From positions 284,791 to 348,790 of the forward strand of contig NZ_LWLE01000034.1 in assembly GCF_001905125.1 (NCBI RefSeq): DNA of 64,000 nucleotides, in the 5' to 3' direction. Origin of the DNA: Streptomyces sp. TSRI0281. Its GTDB lineage: Bacteria > Actinomycetota > Actinomycetes > Streptomycetales > Streptomycetaceae. The position numbers were made by a program, and so were the translations under genes. Below the pieces are notes generated by a model, which made no database searches, was not told the DNA's origin, and saw nothing but the letters and a program-made list of their open reading frames with translations. Below are positions 10,485 through 17,253 of this stretch, piece after piece (positions within the stretch are counted from its first letter, which is position 1; every line of letters starts with the position of its first letter).

Positions 10485-11462
10485 TTACTCCTGCTCCTCG
10501 AAGAGGCTCGTCACCGAACCGTCCTCGAAGACCTCGCGTACCGCGCGCGCGATCGTCGGCGCGATCGAGAGCACCGTGATCTTGTCGAGCTCCAGCTCGC
10601 CCGGCGTCGGCAGCGAGTCCGTGAACACGAATTCGCTGACCTTGGAGTTCTTCAGGCGGTCCGCGGCCGGGCCGGACAGCACGCCGTGGGTCGCCGTCAC
10701 TATGACGTCCTCGGCTCCGTGTGCGAACAGGGCGTCGGCGGCGGCGCAGATCGTGCCACCGGTGTCGATCATGTCGTCGACCAGGACACAGACCCGGCCC
10801 TCGACGTTGCCGACGACCTCGTGGACGCTGACCTGGTTGGGCACGTCCTTGTCGCGGCGCTTGTGGACGATCGCCAGCGGGGCGTCCAGCCGGTCGCACC
10901 AGCGGTCGGCGACGCGCACGCGTCCGGCGTCCGGGGAGACGATCGTCAGCTTCGAGCGGTCGACCTTCGCACCGACGTAGTCGGCCAGGATCGGCAGCGC
11001 GAACAGGTGGTCCACCGGGCCGTCGAAGAAGCCCTGGATCTGGTCGGTGTGGAGATCGACGGTGAGGATGCGGTCGGCACCCGCCGTCTTCATCAGGTCC
11101 GCGATCAGACGGGCCGAGATCGGCTCACGGCCGCGGTGCTTCTTGTCCTGACGGGCGTACCCGTAGAACGGCACGATCACGGTGATGGAACGGGCCGAAG
11201 CGCGCTTCAGCGCGTCCAGCATGATCAGCTGCTCCATGATCCACTTATTGATCGGAGCCGTGTGGCTCTGGATCAGGAAGCAGTCGGCGCCGCGGGCGGA
11301 CTCCTGGAAACGCACGTAGATCTCACCGTTGGCGAAATCGAAGGCCTTCGTCGGCACGAGACCGACACCCAGCTGGTGTGCGACCTCCTCGGCCAGCTCG
11401 GGGTGGGCGCGGCCGGAGAAGAGCATCAGTTTCTTCTCGCCGGTCGTCTTGATCCCGGTCAC
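10485..11462 (-). CDS. prs: Ribose-phosphate pyrophosphokinase (PRPP synthetase)
   Basis: A class I PRPP synthetase of 325 residues. It transfers pyrophosphate from ATP to ribose-5-phosphate, feeding purine, pyrimidine, His, Trp and NAD synthesis. Visible marks are the N-terminal LMLFSGRAHPELAEEVA, FANGEIYVRF, YGYARQDKKHRGREPISA (ATP and catalytic loop), DLHTDQIQGFF and the PRPP-binding VCVLVDDMIDTGGTI. The glmU-prs-rplY-pth order is the usual actinobacterial arrangement. The 119 bp between the glmU stop and the prs start contains no gene. Confidence 0.97.
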   Translation of the reverse strand: MTGIKTTGEKKLMLFSGRAHPELAEEVAHQLGVGLVPTKAFDFANGEIYVRFQESARGADCFLIQSHTAPINKWIMEQLIMLDALKRASARSITVIVPFYGYARQDKKHRGREPISARLIADLMKTAGADRILTVDLHTDQIQGFFDGPVDHLFALPILADYVGAKVDRSKLTIVSPDAGRVRVADRWCDRLDAPLAIVHKRRDKDVPNQVSVHEVVGNVEGRVCVLVDDMIDTGGTICAAADALFAHGAEDVIVTATHGVLSGPAADRLKNSKVSEFVFTDSLPTPGELELDKITVLSIAPTIARAVREVFEDGSVTSLFEEQE

Positions 11463-11581
11463 AGCACAGTCTCCTCAGACGTGTATCTGGCGCTGCACGC
11501 ATAGGTCCCGATGTGCAACGAGCCAGCCGAAATGGGTGAGCATCTATCACGGTACGCCGTGTCGGGCGCGCCTGTTTCCGG

Positions 11582-13030
11582 TCAGCTTTCGCCGTCGGTC
11601 TCCCCGGACGCGGCCTGGGCCGCCTGTGCGGCGGCGCTTCCCGGACGCTTCCGGGCCACCCAACCCTCGATATTCCGCTGCTGGCCCCGCGCGACGGCCA
11701 GCGAACCGGCGGGCACGTCCTTGGTGATGACCGACCCGGCGGCGGTGTAGGCACCGTCCCCCACCGTGACGGGCGCCACAAACATATTGTCCGACCCGGT
11801 CCGGCAGTGGGAGCCGATCGTCGTGTGGTGCTTCGCCACCCCGTCGTAGTTCACGAACACGCTGGCCGCGCCGATGTTGGTGTGGTCACCGATCGTCGCG
11901 TCGCCCACGTAGCTCAGGTGCGGGACCTTCGTGCCCTCGCCGATCGTGGCGTTCTTCAGCTCCACGTACGCACCGGCCTTGGACTTCGCGCCGAGCCGCG
12001 TACCGGGCCGCAGATACGCGTACGGGCCCACCGACGCCCCGGGCCCGACCTCGGCCGAGTCCGCGACCGTGTTGTCCACGCGCGCGCCCGCGTGGACGAC
12101 CGTGTCCTTCAGCCGGGTGTTCGGGCCGACTTCGGCGTCCTCGGCCAGGTGGGTCGCCCCCAGCAGCTGGGTGCCGGGGTGCACGATCGCGTCCGGTTCG
12201 AAGGTGACCGTGGCGTCGATCAGCGTCGACGCCGGATCGATGACCGTCACGCCCGCCAGCATCGCCCGCTCCAGCAGCCGCTCGTTGAGCAGGGTGCGGG
12301 CCTGGGCGAGCTGTAGCCGGTTGTTGATGCCGAGGATCTCGCGGTGGTCGGCGGTGACGCAGGCGCCGACGCGGTGCCCGGACTCGCGCAGGATGGACAG
12401 GACGTCGGTGAGGTACTCCTCGCCCTGGCTGTTGTCCGTACGGACCTTGCCGAGCGCGTCCGTGAGCAGTCGGCCGTCGAAGGCGAACACTCCGGAGTTG
12501 ATCTCCGCGATCGCGCGCTGCGCCTCGGTGGCGTCCTTGTGCTCGACGATCGCGGTGACCGCGCCGTCGGCCGGGTCGCGGACGATGCGGCCGTAGCCGG
12601 TGGAGTCCGGGACCTCGGCGGTCAGCACGGTGACGGCGTTGGCGTCGGCGGCGTGGGTGGCGGCGAGCGCGGTGAGCGTCGCGCCGGTGAGCAGCGGGGT
12701 GTCGCCGCAGACGACGATCACGGTGCCCTCGACGACACCGCCGAGCTCCTGGAGCCCCATGCGCACGGCGTGGCCGGTGCCGTTCCGCTCGGCCTGGAAG
12801 GCGGTCCGTACGGGGGTGTCACCGGCGGAGAGGTGCGCGGTGACCTGTTCACCGGCGTGGCCGACGACCACGACGAGGTGCTGGGGTTCCAGTTCGCGGG
12901 AGGCGGTGACGACATGTCCGACGAGCGAGCGCCCGGAGATCTCGTGCAGGACCTTGGGGGTCTTCGACTTCATGCGGGTGCCTTCACCCGCTGCGAGGAC
13001 GACGACGGCTGCCGGGCTGTTGGCGCTCAC
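11582..13030 (-). CDS. glmU: Bifunctional GlmU (GlcN-1-P acetyltransferase / UDP-GlcNAc pyrophosphorylase)
   Basis: A 482-residue bifunctional enzyme making UDP-GlcNAc for peptidoglycan. The N-terminal pyrophosphorylase has LAAGEGTRMKSKTPKVLH, CGDTPLLT and EINSGVFAF. The C-terminal left-handed beta-helix shows hexapeptide repeats, plus GAYVELKNATIGEGTKVPHLSYVGDATIG and NYDGVAKHHTTIG, the acetyl-transfer site. It ends in an Ala-rich, flexible tail. The GTG at 13030 is preferred because AAGGG lies nine bases upstream. It is transcribed in the same direction as the tRNA-Gln gene before it. Confidence 0.97.
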   Translation of the reverse strand: MSANSPAAVVVLAAGEGTRMKSKTPKVLHEISGRSLVGHVVTASRELEPQHLVVVVGHAGEQVTAHLSAGDTPVRTAFQAERNGTGHAVRMGLQELGGVVEGTVIVVCGDTPLLTGATLTALAATHAADANAVTVLTAEVPDSTGYGRIVRDPADGAVTAIVEHKDATEAQRAIAEINSGVFAFDGRLLTDALGKVRTDNSQGEEYLTDVLSILRESGHRVGACVTADHREILGINNRLQLAQARTLLNERLLERAMLAGVTVIDPASTLIDATVTFEPDAIVHPGTQLLGATHLAEDAEVGPNTRLKDTVVHAGARVDNTVADSAEVGPGASVGPYAYLRPGTRLGAKSKAGAYVELKNATIGEGTKVPHLSYVGDATIGDHTNIGAASVFVNYDGVAKHHTTIGSHCRTGSDNMFVAPVTVGDGAYTAAGSVITKDVPAGSLAVARGQQRNIEGWVARKRPGSAAAQAAQAASGETDGES

Positions 13031-13100
13031 GGATGTGCCCTTCGGCTTCGGGTGGTGGACATCCGCAGGATACCGGGGGTGTTTCCGCACGAAACGAGCG

Positions 13101-13129
13101 CGGGCCCCGACCGGTGAGGTCGGGGCCCG
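13101..13129 (-). terminator. Hairpin 3' of tRNA-Gln
   Basis: A perfect 12-bp stem, 13101-13112 with 13118-13129, and a 5-nt loop. It lies 11 bp beyond the tRNA 3' end and before glmU. It is a likely factor-independent terminator of the tRNA transcript, without a U-tract. Confidence 0.7.
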
Positions 13130-13139
13130 TGAGCGGGTG

Positions 13140-13212
13140 CTCCCCCATCAGGATTTGAACCTGAACAGACGGTACCAAAAACCGCAGTGCTGCCTGATTA
13201 CACCATGGGGGA
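13140..13212 (-). tRNA. tRNA-Gln (anticodon UUG)
   Basis: A complete cloverleaf can be folded on the minus strand. The 7-bp acceptor stem is TCCCCCA/TGGGGGA, the D-stem GTGT/GCAC, the anticodon stem GCGGT/ACCGT with loop TTTTGGT (anticodon TTG), and the T-arm TCAGG-TTCAAAT-CCTGA. The discriminator base is G. The CCA end is not encoded. It is 73 nt long. Confidence 0.95.
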
Positions 13213-13450
13213 TCAATCCCGGCTAAACCGGACAATAAGTCGGCCCGCCGGATCGGCACCCAACACTATGCCGTACCAAGCGCCTTCTACGCGACGACAG
13301 CTCTCGTCGGCTCTCGTCGCTCTTGGTCACGAAGGCGACAAGGGCGACAACCCGGCCACTGGAGCCGTCGCCGGTGTTCTTGCTCGCACTCGGCGCGGTG
13401 GCGCCCCGGTCACTCCAAAATGAGGTGCGCGCGCCCGTAGGCTGGACCGC

Positions 13451-14764
13451 ATGACCGCAACGGGGGCAGACCGGGAAGCGGCGGGATCGACCACCCGCGG
13501 CTACTGGTGGTGGGAACGGCGACGCAGTGTCGCCCTGGACGTGGGGCTGGCGCTGGTATCGGCGCTGGAGTGTGCGCTGGAGGGGGTGGAGTTCGCCCGG
13601 GACACCGGGCTGCCGGTGCCGATCGGGGTGCTGTTCGGGCTGATCGCGGGTGCGGTTCTGGTGGTCCGGCGGCGCTGGCCGATCGCCGTGGTGCTGGTGT
13701 CGATCGGGACGACACCGGCCGAGATGGGCTTCCTGATGGGCCTCGTGGGCCTCTACACGCTGGCCGCGTCCGAGGTGCCGCGCAGGATCACCGTCGTACT
13801 GACGGGCATGTCGCTGTTCGGCACGTTCATCGTCACCTATGTACGGCTGCGCCAGAGCGTCACCGAGCAGGCCGACTTCGGGCCCGGCGACTGGTACGTA
13901 CCGCTGGTGTCCGGCTTCATGTCGCTGGGGCTGACGGCGCCCGCGCTGCTGTTCGGCCTCTACATAGGGGCCAGGCGCCGGCTCATGGAGAGCCTGCGCG
14001 AACGGGCGGACTCCCTGGAGCGGGAGCTGTCGCTCCTCGCCGACCGGGCCGAGGAGCGCGCCGAGTGGGCGCGGACCGAGGAGCGGACCCGGATCGCCCG
14101 GGAGATGCACGACGTGGTCGCCCACCGGGTCAGCCTGATGGTCGTCCACGCGGCGGCCCTCCAGGCGGTCGCCCCGAAGGACCCCGCGAAGGCCGTACGC
14201 AACGCCGCGCTGGTCGGCGACATGGGGCGCCAGGCGCTGACCGAGCTCCGCGAGATGCTCGGTGTCCTGCGTAGCGGGGACGCGCTGGCCGCCCCCGCGG
14301 CGGCCGGCCGGGTACCGCTCGCCGAGGTGGGCCGGGCGGCGGCCGCCGCGGCCGCCGCCGCGAGCGAGGACGGGCCGCGCCTGCACCAGTTGGAGGTGCT
14401 CGTCGCGCAGTCCCGCGAGGCGGGGATGACTGTCGAGCTGTCGGTCGACGGCGAGCTGCGCCCGTACGCGCCCGAGGTCGAGCAGACCGCGTACCGGGTG
14501 GTGCAGGAAGCCCTGACGAACGTGCACAAGCACGCGGCGGGGGCGAAGACCTGGGTACGGCTCGCGCACCGCGGCGAGGAGGTCGCGATGCAGGTCGAGA
14601 ACGGCCCCTCGGACAGCGCCGCGGCGGACGCGGGCCTGCCGAGCGGGGGCAACGGGCTGGTCGGGATGCGGGAGCGGGTGCTGGGGCTCGGGGGTGTGTT
14701 CGTCTCCGGCCCGACGGACGCGGGGGGCTTCCGGGTATCGGCGGTACTGCCGGACCGGGGCTGA
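13451..14764 (+). CDS. NarL-type sensor histidine kinase
   Basis: A 437-residue two-component kinase with a HisKA_3 dimerisation domain. Hydrophobic segments between about residues 28 and 175 suggest five or six membrane passes with little extracytoplasmic sequence. A coiled helix (about 178-215) leads to the phospho-acceptor H220 in RIAREMHDVVAHRVSLM. The ATPase domain has VVQEALTNVHKHA (N-box) and GNGLVGMRERVLGLGG (G-box). An alanine run (about 297-307) lies in the linker. No response regulator gene is adjacent, so it is an orphan. Confidence 0.92.
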   Translation: MTATGADREAAGSTTRGYWWWERRRSVALDVGLALVSALECALEGVEFARDTGLPVPIGVLFGLIAGAVLVVRRRWPIAVVLVSIGTTPAEMGFLMGLVGLYTLAASEVPRRITVVLTGMSLFGTFIVTYVRLRQSVTEQADFGPGDWYVPLVSGFMSLGLTAPALLFGLYIGARRRLMESLRERADSLERELSLLADRAEERAEWARTEERTRIAREMHDVVAHRVSLMVVHAAALQAVAPKDPAKAVRNAALVGDMGRQALTELREMLGVLRSGDALAAPAAAGRVPLAEVGRAAAAAAAAASEDGPRLHQLEVLVAQSREAGMTVELSVDGELRPYAPEVEQTAYRVVQEALTNVHKHAAGAKTWVRLAHRGEEVAMQVENGPSDSAAADAGLPSGGNGLVGMRERVLGLGGVFVSGPTDAGGFRVSAVLPDRG

Positions 14765-14916
14765 GGCGCGGGCTGAGGCGCCGCACGCGGACCGGGGACG
14801 GGGAACACCCGCGTCGGCCTGTCCGCCCCCGCCCGCCCGGACCGGCCCACCCCGGACCGGCAGGGGATGGCCGGGGGTCGATCAGCTCGGCCCGGCAGCT
14901 CGGCCCGGTCCAGCGG

Positions 14917-15007
14917 TCGGCCCGAGGTCAGCCCGAGGTCGGCCCGAGGACAGTCCGAGGCCAGTCCGAGGTCGGCCCGAGGTCAGTCAGAGGTCAGCCC
15001 AAGGTCA
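14917..15007. repeat. Short tandem repeat, ~10-bp GGCCCGAGGTC-type units
   Basis: About eight to nine imperfect copies of a 10-11 bp unit (variants of GGCCCGAGGTC / AGTCCGAGGTC) run head to tail. They start in the spacer downstream of the kinase and end at the 3' end of the SUKH-3 gene. Slippage origin is likely; no function is evident. Confidence 0.6.
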
Positions 15008-15491
15008 GGCGGGACGGTTGGGCGCCGGTCACCAGGGTGGCCAGGGCCTGGTCGATGTCCGCACCGAGGTACCAGTCGCCCGTGTGGTCGATGCTGTAGA
15101 CCCGGCCCTCGCTGTCGATCGCGAGCACGGCCTGACCCTCCCCCTCCTCGCCGAGCGGGCTCACCTCCGTCTTCAGCGCCCGCCCGAGGTCGCCCAGCGT
15201 CCGGGCCAGATGCAGCCCGCTCAGCGGGTCCATGCGCACCGAGGCCGGGGCGATCTGGCGGCCGGGCGCGGACGCGGTGATGTGCAGCCCGCCGAACTCC
15301 GCCCAGACCTCGACGGCCGCCGGGAGGACGGCGTGCTGATGTCCGGCCGGTGAGGCGTGGGAACGCAGTGCGTCCGCCCATTCCTCGGCCTGCCGGATGT
15401 CCCAGCGTCCCGGCTGCCAGCCGGCGTCGCGCAGGGCGGCGTCGACGGCGACGGGGAAGCGGGTGGAGGTGTGCTGATTCTGGCCTTGCAT
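14994..15491 (-). CDS. SUKH-3 domain protein (putative immunity)
   Basis: A 165-residue protein matching the SUKH-3 group of the SMI1/KNR4 superfamily. The N-terminal RFPVAVDAALRDAGWQPGRWD and VEVWAEFGGLHI ... GRVYSIDHTGDWYLGADIDQALATLVTG are typical of it. SUKH proteins are known immunity factors that bind nuclease or deaminase toxins of polymorphic toxin systems. The gene lies 10 bp downstream of the deaminase-like gene at 15502-16023, so the pair is probably an operon. This supports a toxin-antidote or partner relationship, which remains inference. Confidence 0.8.
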   Translation of the reverse strand: MQGQNQHTSTRFPVAVDAALRDAGWQPGRWDIRQAEEWADALRSHASPAGHQHAVLPAAVEVWAEFGGLHITASAPGRQIAPASVRMDPLSGLHLARTLGDLGRALKTEVSPLGEEGEGQAVLAIDSEGRVYSIDHTGDWYLGADIDQALATLVTGAQPSRLTLG

Positions 15492-15501
15492 CTGCGCGCG
15501 G

Positions 15502-16023
15502 TCAGCCCTTCTCGGCGGTGGTCGCCGCCCCGGTGGTGAGGTCGACGGGACGTACGCCGAAGTGGGCGAGCATCGCCGTGCAGGAGCGGCAGGGCGGCGC
15601 GTAGCTGCCGTGCAGCGGATCGCCGTCCTCGCGGATGCGGCGGGCGGTGATCCGTGAGTGCTTCAGCGCGCGGCGGGCCTCGCCGTTGGTCAGCGGCTTG
15701 CGCTGGGCCCGCTTGGAGCGGTTGCCCTCGGCGGCGGTGAGCTGCCGGGACAGGAGTATGGCCTCGGGACAGCGGCCGGTGAAGCGTTCGCGCTGGCCGC
15801 TGGTGAGGGTGTCGAGGAAGTCCTGGACAAGTGGGTGCAGTGCGGGTGGCTGGTCCCCCTTGCCCGCGGTGCAGGTGAGCGTCTCTCCGCGTACGGACAG
15901 CGCTGCGGCCACGGCGGGCAGGATGCCGTCGCGGCGGTGGTGCAGGTGGGGGGTGCGGCTGGTCTCGGTACTGCTCCAGCTGAGTCGCGGGTCCCCGGAT
16001 GTGGTCGTTTGTGCCGTATGCAT
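15502..16023 (-). CDS. YwqJ-like nucleic-acid/nucleotide deaminase
   Basis: A 173-residue protein with the zinc-deaminase pattern of YwqJ-type polymorphic toxin domains: CPE at 85-87 (zinc ligand plus proton-shuttle Glu) and PCRSC at 144-148 (the two other zinc ligands), separated by helical sequence. No secretion signal or large toxin N-terminus is present. It is therefore either a standalone cytosolic deaminase or a detached toxin domain. The start at 16023 has a GGGAGG site. It is transcribed with the SUKH-3 gene and divergently from the SMI1/KNR4 gene. A cytidine or nucleic-acid substrate is inferred from family only. Confidence 0.75.
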   Translation of the reverse strand: MHTAQTTTSGDPRLSWSSTETSRTPHLHHRRDGILPAVAAALSVRGETLTCTAGKGDQPPALHPLVQDFLDTLTSGQRERFTGRCPEAILLSRQLTAAEGNRSKRAQRKPLTNGEARRALKHSRITARRIREDGDPLHGSYAPPCRSCTAMLAHFGVRPVDLTTGAATTAEKG

Positions 16024-16270
16024 CGTGCTGACGTCCCTCCCTGCAATCCCCCGAGTTGCGGGGACAGCCTGCCAAATGTGCCGGGTGATGGGGAAGCTGG
16101 GTGGGTTTAACGTGTCTGCGTGTCGCACAAAGGGTGCGAGATCGTCGCTCTTTCCTCGCTCTTCCGTCACGCCGACGTGACGGTTCGTGACGGAGTCGGA
16201 GGGGCGGTTCCCCCTGTTGCCCCACCGCATAGGCTGTGCGGAACACCGGACGCAGCAGGGGGCAACCGCC

Positions 16271-17248
16271 ATGACGACAGGTCGGCTCGGGCAGCAAGCC
16301 GCGCCACCGAACGCGGCCTACGCCGGGCAGGTCGTGCACTTCCCGGACCCGGTCCGGGCGTCCCGCCACCCCAGAGGTGTGCGCGTGGACGGGGACGGCC
16401 ATCCGGAACTCTCGCCGTACGCGCGTGCCGCCGCCGAGATCGCCGATCCCCCGCAGGGGTTCGGCATCGACGAACTGCGGCTCACCGACTACGTGTCGGC
16501 GAACGCCGCGCTGGCGGCGAGCGGCCACGAGCTGTGGGACACGATCCCGGCGGTGGCGACGCCGCACGGCTGGACCTGGCACCACGTGGCGGGCGGCCGG
16601 CGGATGGAGCTGGTTCCGGTCGAGGTGAAGGCGCTGCTGCGCCACCACGCCGGTCTGACCACGACTGCGGTCGACCAGAACCGGCGCGGCACCCGCCCGT
16701 TGCAGGAGACCCGGCCCGCGCACTTCCGGCTGCCGAAGGGTGCCGTCGCGGTGAGCGAGCAGCAGATCCAGGGCGTGGAGGAGGACCTCGGCTACCGGCT
16801 GCCGGGCGCGTACCGCTCCTTCCTCAAGGCGGCGGGCGGTTCGGCCCCCGTGGGTGCGGCGCTGGACGCGGAACTCGGTCTGCTGGTGGACCAGCCGTTC
16901 TTCACCGTGCGGGAAGAGGCCGCGGTGAACGACCTGCTGTACATCAACAAGTGCCTGCGGGACCACTTCACCAAGGACTACCTGGGCGTCGGCTTCGTCC
17001 AGGGCGGCATCCTCGCCGTGAAGGTGCGGGGCGACGGCATCGGTTCGGTGTGGTTCTGTCCGTACGACGACGCCAGGGACCAGGACGGCTGGAGCGTGCA
17101 GGAGCGTGCCGAACGGCTGCTGCTGCCCTGCGGTACGGACTTCGACGTCTTCCTCCAGCGGCTGGCGGGCAATCCGCCGGAGCTGGAGACGGTGGCGAAC
17201 CTGATGGTGGACGGTGGCTTCGCGCAGGCCGTCCCGGTGGAGGGGTGA
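16271..17248 (+). CDS. SMI1/KNR4 (SUKH-1) family protein
   Basis: A 325-residue protein. The first 150 residues are poorly characterised and Pro/Arg-rich in places (VVHFPDPVRASRHPRGVRVD). A SMI1/KNR4 fold follows from about residue 160 (VAVSEQQIQGVEEDLGYRLPGAYRSFLKAAGG, then LLVDQPFFTVRE ... FVQGGILAVKVRGDGIGSVWFCPYDD). Such domains are typical immunity or regulatory modules. It overlaps or abuts the next gene (stop TGA at 17246-17248), indicating coupled expression. Together with the two divergent genes it forms a SUKH/deaminase group. Confidence 0.82.
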   Translation: MTTGRLGQQAAPPNAAYAGQVVHFPDPVRASRHPRGVRVDGDGHPELSPYARAAAEIADPPQGFGIDELRLTDYVSANAALAASGHELWDTIPAVATPHGWTWHHVAGGRRMELVPVEVKALLRHHAGLTTTAVDQNRRGTRPLQETRPAHFRLPKGAVAVSEQQIQGVEEDLGYRLPGAYRSFLKAAGGSAPVGAALDAELGLLVDQPFFTVREEAAVNDLLYINKCLRDHFTKDYLGVGFVQGGILAVKVRGDGIGSVWFCPYDDARDQDGWSVQERAERLLLPCGTDFDVFLQRLAGNPPELETVANLMVDGGFAQAVPVEG

Positions 17249-17253
17249 GCGCG

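Noticed and set aside
13140..13212. tRNA-Gln as attachment site of a nearby element
   Set aside because: No second copy of the tRNA 3' end was noticed in the window, and both sides carry ordinary genes.
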